From: Mytilus edulis
Lineage: Eukaryota; Mollusca; Bivalvia; Mytilida; Mytilidae
Assembly: GCF_963676685.1 (NCBI RefSeq)
Contig: NC_092355.1
Span: 68,083,006 to 68,147,005 of the forward strand
Reading direction: 5' to 3'
DNA length: 64,000 bases
Below, one piece after another: positions 21,836 through 33,538 of this stretch; the first letter of the stretch is position 1; each line of letters begins with the position of its first letter. A model generated the notes under the pieces. The model was not told where the DNA came from, ran no database searches, and worked only from the letters and a program-made list of their open reading frames with translations. The translations under genes and the position numbers were made by a program.

Positions 21836-22785
21836 CAAACAATTTAGCTGAAAATGCAACCCCGTGTGTCAGAACATACCCGTCCCGGTATCATATATAT
21901 AGTGAGTATCCACCGGGTAGATGAAGAATGGCCATTGGGGAAGTGTCACACAAAACAACCATTTCATGTATAGATTTACTTACCGTTTTGGTTGTTTAAA
22001 AAGGTGTCCCAGTCACCCATCGGATAGGGGAATCAGTATAAAAGAAAACAGAGTATGTGTTTAATTAATGAATATGACAAATTGCCATATTCAATACAAT
22101 ATAAGCTAATGACGATAGTTTTTTTTTTTTTTGTACGCCCATTACGCCCTTACGTGGACCCGCCCCTGTGCAATGTACCAAATGATCAGCATTAGTTAAT
22201 TCAACGGCCGAAGCAATTTCTTTGCATGTATAAATGCATAAATAAGTAATTGCACTTTTTCACTAGAATGAAGGGTAGACCATTTTTTCTCCTAATTTTG
22301 CCATACTGTTACATGGGCAATGAAAAAAAAACCAGTTTTGTACCTTTCGACAACCTGTGCCCATGCAACAGGTACTTGATTTTGTATTGGATAGTCAGGT
22401 TTTTGCCCGAACTCTCCCCTAATCACAGAAATGTTGGATGTAACTGTTATAACTGTGCCAGAGAGTACAAGAAGCTCACTCTCTGAATAGTGTGGCTTCT
22501 TTTTGTTATTTCCATCAGATCTACGTGGAAAGTATTCGGTCCTGTTTTGTTTACATAGGGAGATACTGCTGCGCATGCTTCGATGATACGAAAGTACGTT
22601 GCTAAGGTATCTATATCTTAAGAGTGGTCGTAAGATGAGACTTAAGATTTAATCGTAAGAGTAGTCCTAAGTGTAGAATTAAAACTTACGATATGCTTTG
22701 TGAAATTGTCTTAGAATTGCACTTAGGAAAGTCTTAAGTATAACACTTAAGACTTAAACTTACGATGTTTTGTGAAATTGATTCC

Positions 22786-23383
22786 TGATCTATATAAAAT
22801 AAAGTTCCCGTTTAATATGCATTAAAATATAGATCTGCATTGTTTCAAGGATATAAGATATAACAAAGAGATAACTTACTAATGACCACACTCCCACTTT
22901 ATAAAAGCAAGATACATTGAAAAAGAAAATGCGATCAAAAGTGAGATCTTAATTATCCTCCTCAGCCAGATAGTATATATAATTCCTAACGTTGCTTTTA
23001 AAAGATTCGAAGCTATACACATTAAAAAAAAACCTTATGAGAAAAAGTACTCCTAAGTCGTAAACATTTCAGTAAAAAGTGCAATCATTTTTTTTGTCGC
23101 ATCGACTCATTTAACAAAAACTTTTATAAAATAAATACTCGTATGTCATAAACATTTCAGTATTAATAGATAACGATCATTTTTTTTTATCTACTGTTAG
23201 TAGAACAATCCCTAGCCATCAACCTAGCAATATGTGTATGATTACATTTAGAAGCAGTGTGGCAGAATGAAGTTTATTTTCTCGAATCTCCAACAGAATT
23301 GCCTGTGACATGTGATGAAGAATATTGAAATTGAAACTTTTCTTTTACCATAATTTGAGAAAGAAAGAACGAAAGAGATATAG

Positions 23384-23422
<39 letters not shown>

Positions 23423-23635
23423 TTGTCCGACATATATGATGGATGACACACAAACCTTCAGCACCTACAATGTAGATCCAAGGTATTAATTTACAAACAC
23501 TCTCAACCGTTAGTCTTTCGAGAAAAAAAAATCAACCAATCAATCTGCTGTGTGCAGATTAATTTTTTTTGTGTAAAGTAGACCTTTTTTTTTATCTTCG
23601 CAGTACGCCACAAAACATAGCTTGATTATTGATTT
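22786..23635. repeat. Intron sequence with a GA microsatellite
   Basis: A run of about 17 GA dinucleotides lies at about 23386-23419; the open frame over it on the - strand is a by-product. The rest is AT-rich without recognisable content. Confidence 0.6.
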
Positions 23636-24206
23636 CTACATCGCGATGACCGTGAGGGCATTCCTATGTATTGTTGCTATAGAGATTTGAATTTCGATTT
23701 TGACTGGTAACCGATTGTATAAATACGCGGATATCATCGAGTGCAAAATAACGCATGCGGAGGAATATCACAAGAAAGTTTTGTGGGAAAATATGAATGT
23801 CTACTCAAATCCAATCTATTGGAAAAATCGAATTGTTATAGAAGAGTGTCCACTTTGCACTTGTACTGCACTTTTATTAGAATCGTAGAACAGAATAATA
23901 TACAATTGGATCAAAATTATACATACATGTAACTGCTATATACAAATATTAATATAATATATAACAACAAACCAGAGTATACTGATTTGTATCACCACAA
24001 TATAACAGATATAAAAGCAGTGAGGTTGAATTCCCTGTCATTTATTCATCATCCACGCACGAACTTGTCTCAGAAAAAAATATATCTCTGTACATAAACC
24101 TCAGTTTCAGGTATAGAAATGTGATTTTTTTTCTGAGACAAGTGCTTGTGACCATCCACAAGAACTTGCGATCATTCGATGTTCAGTACTTCAGTACTTT
24201 GATTAT
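23636..24206 (+). mobile_element. Interspersed element, copy A (inverted relative at 51661-54290)
   Basis: About 570 bases running from CGCGATGACCGTGAGGGCAT to TCAGTACTTCAGTACTTTGA. It contains a hairpin made of CTTGTCTCAGAAAAAAA and its complement TTTTTCTGAGACAAG. The reverse complement of the whole unit occurs at 51661-54290, there split by about 2.1 kb of inserted DNA. The 62-codon frame at 23700-23888 is inside it and has no known domain. Confidence 0.6.
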
Positions 24207-24901
24207 ACGTGTAAATCAATGTAAAAACGAAACCAAAAAGATTGAAACCGAGAGCATAAAAATAATCAGTTTGGAAACGGTTTAAAAAAAATTGTCAAAG
24301 AAGATTTAGTGTAAACCGATACTCAGTGATATATTAAAATTGGAAGCGCTGAAATAAAAAATAATGTATAATATAAAAAGTGTATGCGATGCATTTCTGG
24401 TCCATAGTTGTTCGCTTGAGAAAACACTGATCTATGTGAACATGCATATATAGCAGTTACTTCAAAATACACATCTTGTCAAATAAAAATAATTGTAGTA
24501 TTCAAAATCGCATTTCAACCTGCTGGTAATCTGTGAGGAAGGTATTGGTCTGTGTAAGAGTTTTCCATACTTTGCCAAATTCTATAATTTCAAACATTAA
24601 GAAAAAAATATATTGATAGCTGACCCTTTTTTGAAGCTTGTGTTTGTGAAAAAAATATCAGATAACTCGTAAAATGTGTTTCCGAAAGCAAAAACAAAAC
24701 AATACATAATCACCGTTCTCATTTTCATAATAAAGTAGAAGATGCTTCGCCTCAAAAATTTGCAAATTAAATATTTTTTTATTAAAATTTTCAAATCGCT
24801 TGCTCGCCCCAATTTTTTAGTCCAAAAATCTGTAGAACAAGAAATTAAATTGGTGTGGCCTTATCAGATGAAAACAATATAAAAATTTATCTGTATTTCA
24901 G
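24207..24901. other. Intron sequence, nothing recognised
   Basis: AT-rich intron between element A and the last ankyrin exon, without recognised content. Confidence 0.4.
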
Positions 24902-24973
24902 GGTATTACTCCATATGATGTAGCAGCAGCAACACGACGGAGGCAGTATAAAGAAGTGATGGAATACTTACAG
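24902..24973 (+). CDS. Last ankyrin repeat exon
   Basis: Twenty-four codons between acceptor CTGTATTTCAG and donor CAG|GTATAT, phase 0-0. GITPYDVAAATRRRQYKE then VMEYLQ has the GxTPxDxA pattern typical of a terminal ankyrin repeat that follows the preceding hairpin, and helix 2 ends the solenoid. The dead piggyBac element begins within about 100 bases downstream in the intron. Confidence 0.75.
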
Positions 24974-25083
24974 GTATATATAGTGGTAGATATGGTGTTG
25001 AATTGCAAATGCTTAACAAAAATATTTTTTGTTGAAAAATGAGCTGTAATGGCGGATACCGACTGTAGTGACAGAACAAATTA

Positions 25084-25960
25084 ATGAATTCTTCAATGAT
25101 GGCGATAGTTAAAGACAAATTTGAGGGATTTGGTCCTGAATGTTTTTACAATATTAATCGTAACATACTTGCAAACCTGCCAATATTTAACTTTTCACCA
25201 GAGAATGACAGGGAATTCCCAAATGATCTCCAAAATGGATGGTCATGTCAGAACAGTGATGTAATTATTGCCCTGTTTACTAATGAATCTAAATTAAACA
25301 ATGGTATGCAAAGTAATGAACCTTTGGATTTTTAAAAATTATTTATAAATGATGATATATATAAATGAACTTGTATTTCAAACCAATAAATTTGCCAAGG
25401 TAAAAACCAATGACGATGAAGGTCTGAAAGTAAAAAGCCGCATTAAAAAAATGGCAACCGGTCACTCTAGACGAAATGTATTACTGGATTTGACGGCAGA
25501 TTTCTAAACAAGCTGACCTTATTCTTAGTGAAAATAAATGTAACACAACCTGTACAAAAGTGGTTATTGGTTTGTTGAGCCGGTATGGACTTTTGGACAA
25601 TGGTCATCATGTGTACATGGACAATTATTACGTGTCGCCAGAACTATTTACAGAACTTGGAGTATTAAATACTTATTCCTGTGGCACATGAGAAAAAATT
25701 GTTTGGGGTTATCCGATGCCCTGAAAAAAAAAACAATCTGAAGCTGAACTTATGTGTTATCAATGCTTATATTTTGATCAAAAAGTATCCACCAGTAAAT
25801 AAAACCAGAAAAGAACATTACATTTCAGGACATCTGTAGTAAATGCTCTCATTCAGAAGGCTGTGAGTACTCCCAGACCACAAAGTTGCATTGTGTGTAC
25901 CAAAATGTTTTCAGGTGTACCATACACGCCAGAACTATTGAGTAATCCTCTTGCCTGCTG
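25084..25960 (+). pseudogene. Degenerate piggyBac transposase
   Basis: An 83-codon frame ends NNGMQSNEPLDF with a stop at 25333, but the same frame continues KLFINDDIYINELVFQTNKF. After a frameshift in an A run comes WQPVTLDEMYYWI (25440-25490), then LLSRYGLLDNGHHVYMDNYY (around 25580), the DDE-region signature of piggyBac (DNYY). Next, in other frames, come MRKNCLGLSDALKKK, CVINAYILIKKYPPV and RTSVVNALIQKAVSTPRPQ, all in family order. Several stops and shifts and at least one internal deletion show it is dead. It lies in the intron directly after the last ankyrin exon. Terminal repeats and the TTAA target duplication were not established. Confidence 0.8.
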
Positions 25961-26174
25961 GTAAAAATTCTGCAGGTTCTGGATAAACAGTTGTTATAGT
26001 TGCTTGATCAGCAATTTTGAACATTTAATTTAGTAACATTCATTGTGTTATGTTCATACTGTTTATTACAATTTAACGTGTTTTTTGTCCTTAATGAGTT
26101 TTTTTGACTCACCTGTGTAATACCTGCAGTATTACATGTACCTGTGACTTTTACAAGTTTTTTGCCAAATATTT

Positions 26175-26360
26175 TTTTTACAAATATCTAATAATTACAA
26201 ATGTTCTTGTTTTACAAATACCTAATAGTTACAAATGTTCTTGTTTTACAAATATCTAATAATTACAAATGGTCTTGTTTTACAAATATCTAATAATTAC
26301 AAATGTTCTTGTTTTACAAATATCTAATAATTACAAATGTTCTTGTTTTACAAAGTTTTA
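26175..26360. repeat. 34-bp minisatellite, about 5 copies
   Basis: The unit starts TACAAATATCTAATAATTAC and ends AAATGTTCTTGTTT, repeated about five times in the intron upstream of the linker exon. Confidence 0.8.
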
Positions 26361-26845
26361 TGTTTAAATTGAATTGTTGAAATATATTAAATCATAAAAC
26401 TTTACCTTTGTATATCGTTATTTGCACCTGTACAGGTAAAAAATAACTGCAGACACAAACAAACACAAAAAATGAAAAATCTGAGTCATTTGCACAAATA
26501 ATTCATATTTTAGTCAGCATTGCACAATGACACAATAAAATCAATGCAGCAGTCTCAGGGTTAAACACCAAGAAGCAATACATCCAATTTAGTTTTGGCA
26601 AAATTGCTGCAGTTCATGAGTGATACGTTCTTGTTTGAGTCTCTTGTTTAATTTTCATTTCTGCTTTTCATCTTTAAAACTATAAAACTTGGTTGAGCCA
26701 AAATGATCAGCAAGACAGGTTTTGGCACACAGTTTCCATTAAACACAAATATTCTTGTTGCATTGCAAAATTTTTTGAAATTTAAATAGTTCTACAAGTG
26801 ACATGAGTCAAGATATATTCACAGTGCATATTCCTCATTTTTCAG

Positions 26846-26897
26846 ACTGTCATGTCAGAGAAATCTTCAGGTGTTAGTGCTAAACTAAAGATAGAAG
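26846..26897 (+). CDS. Linker exon between ankyrin and Roc regions
   Basis: Fifty-two bases between acceptor CATTTTTCAG and donor GAAG|GTATTT, read as TVMSEKSSGVSAKLKIE with a split G codon (phase 1). The following exon at 35500 begins with AT, which completes GAT (Asp), so phases agree. The peptide is hydrophilic and has no domain of its own. The call rests on splice signals and phase match on both sides. Confidence 0.55.
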
Positions 26898-27127
26898 GTA
26901 TTTTTTTTTAACTTTATATCATTATTATATACATAGTCTCTGGGCTTCCAAAATGTTGTATATGGCTTTTGTTGTTGTTGCTAAAACCTACATTTTCACA
27001 CAATCCGGCTTGATGGTAGGAAATCTCTGATGTTCCAAAATATCATACAGTTGAACCAATAAACACATTGGAAATAAGATTAATAACTATAATAGATAAT
27101 AAACTATGGAGCTATACATTTAGCACC

Positions 27128-27312
27128 TTTCAAACATATGATATACACGACATAGTAAGTACCACCAAATATATGATATACACGACATAGTAAGTACCAC
27201 CAAATATATGATATACACGACATAGTAAGTACCACCAAATATATGATATACACGACATAGTAAGTACCACCAAATATATGATATACACGACATAGTAAGT
27301 ACCACCAAATGC
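27128..27312. repeat. 35-bp minisatellite, about 5 copies
   Basis: The unit has ATATATGATATACACGACAT and AGTAAGTACCACCAA. Three overlapping - strand open frames across it are periodicity artefacts. Confidence 0.85.
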
Positions 27313-27474
27313 TAAAGTCAGATAGTACAAGCAATATTCTACTTTGCTAGAATTATTTCACCAAGAATAAGGTAGCCATTGTGTAGATGACATGCTGACA
27401 TAATAGCTGTTAGAAATCAATAATTTTGTCTCGCGTGCGACTAAAGTCTAAGAATGTGAGATATAAGGATCACA

Positions 27475-27581
27475 CTCCAATCATGGCATGACTCGGTGAT
27501 CAAGGTCAAGTGGTCGATGTCAAGTCAGTATCTTAGATGCTATAAACAGTAGGTCAACTATATTTATACCCCATGCAACGA

Positions 27582-27617
<36 letters not shown>

Positions 27618-29450
27618 CGTCAGTCCGTCAGTCCTGTTTCTTGTCATCGCAACTCCTCTCAAACCACACAACAGAATTTCACGAAACCTTTTCAGATAAT
27701 AAGGACATACTATGTAGTTGTGCATATCGACGGGAAATTGTGATTCAATTTTTTTTCTAGGAGTTACGCCCCTTTGAACTTATTTACTTTAATGTACTAC
27801 TGCAACAGTTTGTCATCGCAACTCCTCTCAAACCACACTACAGAATTTCACGAAACCTTTTCAGATAATAAGGACATACTATGTAGTTGTGCATATCAAC
27901 GGGAAATTGCGATTCAATTTTTTTTCTAGGAGTTACGCCCCTTTGAACTTATTTACTTTAATGTACTACTGCAACAGTTTGTCATCGCAACTCCTCTCAA
28001 ACCACACAACAGAATTTCACGAAACCTTTTCAGATAATAAGGACATACTATGTAGTTGTGCATATCGACGGGAAATTGCGATTCAATTTTTTTTCTAGGA
28101 GTTACGCCCCTTTGAACTTATTTACTTTAATGTACTACTGCAACAGTTTGTCATCGCAACTCCTCTCAAACCACACAACAGAATTTCACGAAACCTTTTC
28201 AGATAATAAGGACATACTATGTAGATGTGCATATCGACAGGAAATTACGGTTCAATTTTTTTTCTAGGAGTTATGCCCCTTTGAACTTATTTGCTTCAAT
28301 GTACTTCTGCAACAGTTTGTCATCTCAACTCCTCTGAAAACACACAACAGAATTTCATGAAATTTTGTAGATAATAAGGACATACTATGTAGATGTGCAT
28401 ATCGACAGGAAATTACGGTTCAATTTTTTTTCTAGGAGTTATGCCCCTTTGAACTTATTTGCTTCAATGTACTTCTGCAACAGTTTGTCATCTCAACTCC
28501 TCTGAAAACACACAACAGAATTTCATGAAATTTTGTAGATAATAAGGACATACTATGTATATTGACAGGAAATAATTATTCAATATTTTTTCTTACACTT
28601 ATTTAATTTCTCCAATGACAATGTGGGGACATGGGGTATGTGAGCGTGCTCACTAAGGTTCTTTAATTGATGTATACAATGATTGTAAGGTGAACATGTC
28701 TGTCTGGCAGTTTTCATCTGACCTTGACCTCATTATCATTGTTTATTGGTCAATGTTGAGTTGTTGTGTTAAGTCGGTTTCTCGAATCATGTACCAAATA
28801 GGTCACCTATATATGATTTATAGAATAGTTGTAAGGTGAACATGTTTGTCAGGCAGTTTTCAACTGACCTTGACCTCATTTTCATGGTTCATTGGTCAAT
28901 GTTAAGTTGTGTTTTGTCTGTTTATTTGATCCTGTAAACAAAAAGACAACTATATTTTTTATATTGGATGATTGTTAGAGGTACAAGTCTGTCTGGCAGG
29001 ATTTATCTGACCTTGACCTCATATATATGGTTCTTTTCTCGATGTTTTTTTCATTCTAAGGTATGTTTCCGGGTACTATAAGCATTAAGTCATCTATATT
29101 TGATACAATGTATTTAAAATAAGGTATGTTGAGCATGTCTGTCTGGCAGAGTTCATGTTAACTTTTCATGTCAGGGTGTTTTGTGCCCAATTACATATGG
29201 TTTGTGCTTTTCTCATCGTTGAATGCCTTGCAGTGACCAATCGTTTCTTTTCTCCACTTATTTGAACTCTGGCGGATAGTTGTGTCATAGACAATCCTAC
29301 CACATCTCCTTTATTTTATATTGACCTCAATTTTCATTGTTCATTGGTTCAAGTTTAGTTTTCTTGGTTAGGTCTATTTCACAGATACTTTTAGTAAAAG
29401 GTTAACTATATATTTTATGGAATGATTGTAAGGCTTACATGGCCGATATT
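27475..29450 (+). repeat. CTGACCTTGACC repeat, host of a nested insertion
   Basis: Second large copy of the family seen at 7194-8152: units with CTGACCTTGACCTCATTTTC, CAATGTTGAGTTGTTGTG and AATAGGTCACCTATAT run from 28668 to 29450. A short piece (27475-27564) lies on the other side of the element inserted at 27565-28667. At about 29265-29320 a reverse copy of the GATGTGGTATGATT repeat (ending CTACCACATCTCC) is embedded. Confidence 0.65.
27565..28667 (+). mobile_element. Helentron-like non-autonomous element, TATACCCCATG type
   Basis: 1103 bases starting TATACCCCATG, with the matching inverted sequence CATGGGGTATG near, but not at, the right end. This is followed by a hairpin GTGAGCGTGCTCAC and the end TTCTTTAAT. 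Between lie a CCGTCCGTCAGTC stretch and about 5.5 tandem cores of roughly 169 bases around GTCATCGCAACTCCTCTC. The host repeat reads CTATATT before and TGATG after, so the insertion split TT without a target duplication. Asymmetric inverted ends, 3' hairpin and TT insertion are Helentron hallmarks. No protein is encoded. Confidence 0.65.
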
Positions 29451-29800
29451 TACTACCTGCTTGCAGATACTTGATTTTTCAATATTTTGAATGAACTTAA
29501 TGAACTCAAATATTTTTGTCACACATTTCTCTCAAATACTGCAAAACAGAATGACTCTTTATTTGGTCAGCTGCTTGTTATTTCTGAGTATTAATGTGTT
29601 TGCACTTTTCTGATCGTCAGACACCTACTTCTTGTTTTCCAATACTTTGAGTCAAGAGTGGAGGTATGCTCAGTCAGAAAGCAAGCCCTTACAAACGACT
29701 GTTGTTGCTACTTTCTAAAGACAACAATGGGACTGATATTAAGGGGTCTTCATTAAAATTCATAGAATTTTTTAATAATTTGTCAAAATGTAGTTTTTAT
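29451..29800. other. Intron sequence, nothing recognised
   Basis: No feature recognised; an open frame starting at 29666 runs into the next repeat and is not supported. Confidence 0.35.
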
Positions 29801-31625
29801 TATGCCCCACCTATGATAGTAGAGGGGCATTATGTTTTCTGGTCTGTGGCTCGGTCCGTCTGTGCCTCCGTTCGTCCGTTCGTCCGTTCGTCCGTTCAGG
29901 TTAAAGTTTTTGGTCAAGGTAGTTTTTGTTGAAGCTGAAGTCCAATCAACTTGAAACTTAGTACACTTGTTGCTTATGATATGATCTTTCTAATTTTAAA
30001 GCCAAATTAGACTGTCGACCCCAATTTCATGGTCCACTGAACATAGAAAATGAAAGTGGGAGTTTCAGGTTAAAGTTTTTGGTCAAGGTAGTTTTTATAC
30101 GCCCGGGACGGGACGTATTATGGTATACCGTTGTCCGTCCGTCTGTCCGTCCGTCCGTCCGTCCGTCTGTCTGTCTGTCCGTCCGTCCGTCCGTCCGTCT
30201 GTCCGTCCGTCCGTCCGTCTGTCTGTCCGTCGTCCACACTTCGGACAATAACTCAAAAACACCTTCATCAATTTCCATGAAACTTAAGTGAATTGTTTAT
30301 ATCTATTGACGTAAGCTCCCTTTCGTTTTTTTTTAATTTCAGATTTTAAGTTTTGGATTTATGGGGCTTTATTCATAAAAAAAGGGGGAATTTTCAACAC
30401 TTCGGACAATAACTCAAAAAGGCTTTCACCAATGTCCATGAAACTTTGGTGAATTGTTTATTTCTATTGACGTAAGCTCCCTTTTGTTTTTTTTTAATTT
30501 CAGTTTTTAAGTTTTGGATTTATGGGGCTTTATTCATAAATAAAGGGGGATTTTTAACACTTCGGACAATTACTCAAAAAGGCTTTCACCAATGTCCATG
30601 AAACTTTGGTGAATTGTTTATATCTATTGATGTAAGCTCCTTTTCAATTTTTATAAATTTCAGATTTTAAGTTTTGGATTTATGGGGCTTTATTCATAAA
30701 AAAAGGGTGATTTTTAACACTTCGGACAATAACTCAAAAAGGCTTTCACCAATGTCCATGAAACTTTGGTGAATTGTTTATATCTATTAATGTAAGCTCC
30801 CTTTCAATTTTTATAAATTTCAGATTTTACATTTCCGTGTTATGAATTTTTATGCTTAAAAAAGGGGGGATTTTTCCAATTTTGGGACAATAACTAACAC
30901 TTTCACAAAATTTTATGTATGGATGAAAAATTAAGAAAACAAACTTAGTTAAATTTGAGGTAGCCTTAATAGTGTCAATTTTTTTGTGCATTTTTTTTTA
31001 TTATTTGTATTTGACAGGGCTCACACTATTTCTAGTTGATTATATAAATTCATTTAAAGCATAAAAGACAAGTTAAAAGAGCAACGGGCGTATCATGCGC
31101 CTAAGCGCAGCCCTTTATTGATGAAGCTGAAGTCCAATCAACTTGAAACTTATTACACTTGTTGCTTATGATATGATCTTTCTAATTTTAAAGCCAAATT
31201 AGACTGTTGACCCCAATTTCATGGTCCACTGAACATAGAAAATAAAAGTGGGAGTTTCAGGTTAAATTTTTTGGTCAAGGTAGTTTTTGATGAAGCTGAA
31301 TTCCAATCAACTTGAAACTTGGTACACTTGTTGCTTATGATATGATCTTTCTAATTTTAAAGCCAAATTAGACTTTTGACCCCAAATTTCACGGTCCACT
31401 AAACATAGAAAATGAAAGTGGAAGTTTCAGGTTAAAGTTTTTGGTTAAGGTAGTTTTTGATAAAATTGAAGTCCAATCAACTTGAAACTTAGTACATATG
31501 TTCCCTATAGTATAATCTTTCTAATTTTAATGCCAAATTAGATAATTACCCAATTTCAAGGTCCATGGAACATTGAAAAGGATAGTGCGAGTGGGGCATC
31601 CGTGTACTTTGGACACATTCTTGTT
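29801..31625 (+). mobile_element. TATGCCCC element with tandem cores, interrupted by another element
   Basis: It starts TATGCCCCACCTATG with a local inverted repeat, then CCGTTCGTCC runs, then cores of about 170 bases (TTAAAGTTTTTGGTCAAGG, CAATCAACTTGAAACTTAG, CATGGTCCACTGAACATAG). It ends GTGGGGCATCCGTGTACTTT-GGACACATTCTTGTT. The core array is broken at 30096 by a different element and resumes at 31129. Same ends as the short copy at 4601-4862. Confidence 0.65.
30096..31128 (+). mobile_element. Helentron-like element TATACGCCCGG type, nested
   Basis: 1033 bases starting TATACGCCCGGGACGGG, followed by a CCGT/CTGT microsatellite (30133-30235) and four cores of about 160 bases (CACTTCGGACAATAACTCAA, TTTATGGGGCTTTATTC). 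Near the right end come the inverted CGGGCGTAT, a hairpin TGCGCCTAAGCGCA and the end CAGCCCTTTAT. Neighbouring cores of the host give the empty site GGTAGTTTTTGATGAAG with five Ts; counting Ts on both sides shows insertion inside the T run with no duplication. Open frames over the microsatellite are artefacts. Confidence 0.65.
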
Positions 31626-33538
31626 AATCATGCTTTTTTCCAAAATATTATAAACAGTATGGGTCATCAGACTTTTTTTCACGCTACAGCATGTACAGTT
31701 TGTGCAAAATTGACAGATTTTCTATAGATTATGCCTGGAAAATCCAATTGTGTGCGATAAAAAGAAAACAACACAATATAATTTTAAGATAAAATGTGAG
31801 AAGATAGATCTTATAACATGCTGTTAGATCAGAAGAAAAATGGGGTCGCAAGACTTGTTTTCTTGCTTCATATTAAAATATGTAAATTCACAACACTTTC
31901 TATTATAAAAATTACTTAAACGAGGTATTTCCCCTACTATCTGAGTTAAGTCTCTTATGTGGCAAAGTTGAATAAAAATGAATCAAACATTAATAATTTT
32001 CTATATCAACATGAAAAGTCTAACACATGAATTAAATACTACTCTCAAAATTTGTACATTTCATTAACGATCTAGACCAATTGTTATTTGCTACTTCAAA
32101 ATCCAAGATGGAGGAAGACACCCACCATTCTGAAGTTGCCTTATACTGCGGGAAAATGAAATTGGCGGCAATTTAGAAATTTTCTGTTTCTGTTTCTGTT
32201 TCTTACTTCCCATTGGAGTCAGAAATTGATGTCTTGAGCATGTGTCTTGTTATAATAGAAAATATAATTAAAATTATGCAAATTGTCTGTTAGTTTTTCT
32301 ACTATTTTAACCAATAAACTTGCATTAAATAAATTTTACAGAAATATAAAAAATAATACAAACATTTTGTATCTGAAAGTAAAAAAAAACTATTTTAAGT
32401 CTAAAGATCTGTCACCCCTTATGAAACCCCATTTGAACTAAATTCCAAAAGAAAGACATTTTTTGACATTGTAGTTTTTTTGTGTCTGAAACATGGATAT
32501 CAACATGCATGTGAAACGAATGTACGCAACATTTAGTGTGTTTGAATCAATTATTTAAATTATGTTCACTTGTAAATAACAGCATATAGATCTATAATTC
32601 AGCAAGAAACTCCCGCACCCGAAAGCGTCCTTCAGCTGGCCCCTAAACAAATATCTATACTGGTTCAGTGACAATGATCGTCTTACTAAACTCCGAATAA
32701 TACTTGTAAATAACGGCATATGGTGCTTAGATAAAAAATATTCTTATTTGTTTGAAGTGCCAATAAAGGGATGTAACTCGTAAATTACTATTACAACCGC
32801 TTTGTCAGAAAATTTTGACTGATTGAAGTGGCACATTTGCCTATTACAGCGTATTAAGTGGCACTTTGACACTGGCCAGTTCAGAAAAAGTCTCACCACA
32901 TAATTTAAATTCAGCATAGCTCAGAAGTTAAGAAAGAAATTTCAACTTCTTTGTAGAAAAAAAATTGCCTCGACGGGTGACAAACTCGTGTTTAAAGGCG
33001 TCGTATTCTAATCATTACATTTTATCAAAACAATTTTTATGTTAGAACTTATAAAAATACGCAGTTGGGCCAAAAATAAAATATTGTTTGTTTCCCCTCA
33101 CACGACCGACCCTGTAAAATCACTGCTACCCGAAAAATTTTATTGGCCATTCTTGTCCACTATTTTGTTTTTTGCTATGTTGGTTATTGGTGATATCTTT
33201 CCGATGCTGAAGTCAACGATCGTTGTGTTTTGGGGATACCTTTCCGATGCTGTAGTCAACGAGCGTTTTAAATCAAGGTATTTTTGCATTGAAGCGTCTA
33301 CATGATTCGGAATCAAGGAAAACAAACAAAATGTTTCCCACACGATTTGTTTGTTTGCAAGGGTGATCTTTTTTTGAAAAAAAAAATGAAGCATCTTTCA
33401 ATCCGCTGAGTGCATCTTGATTTGCTTTGTGTCTAACCTCTGTTCCTGTTTAAAGGATAAAATCTTAAAGACTTTTGAGTAAAAATGGTCTGACTCGTGC
33501 TTTAAAATCTATCTACTTTGTCTTTGAACAGGTTGGCA
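31626..33538. other. Intron sequence with one repeat-derived stretch
   Basis: Mostly unrecognised AT-rich intron. At about 32610-32700 the words GCGTCCTTCAGCTGGCCCC and TGGTTCAGTGACAATGA look like a dispersed bivalve repeat. The 88-codon frame at 33039-33305 and its - strand shadow show no domain. Confidence 0.35.

Larger units (their letters stand above)
19808..22785. mobile_element. PIF/Harbinger-like transposon remnant with long inverted ends
   Basis: The first about 190 bases and the last about 180 bases are inverted relatives of each other: CAATTTCACAAAACATCGTA opens the left arm, its reverse complement closes the right arm, and both arms contain a second CAATTTCACAAA block and CTTACGACCACTCTTA. 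Between them lies a fragment matching the N-terminal region of Harbinger transposases. Other repeats are nested inside (about 21570-21830). No clear three-base target duplication was found, so the exact ends are uncertain. Non-functional. Confidence 0.6.

Noticed and set aside
30027..30291. Open frames over CCGT/CTGT runs (both strands)
   Set aside because: Simple-sequence translation (Ser-Val-Arg-Pro or Thr-Asp-Arg repeats) inside an interspersed element.
32108..32176. Short frame MEEDTHHSEVALYCGKMKLAAI as a start exon
   Set aside because: Only 22 codons, ends in a stop, with no splice signals or homologous context.
33039..33305. 88-codon frame with hydrophobic stretch as a membrane protein
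   Set aside because: It has a shadow frame of equal length on the other strand, no splice context and no recognisable domain.
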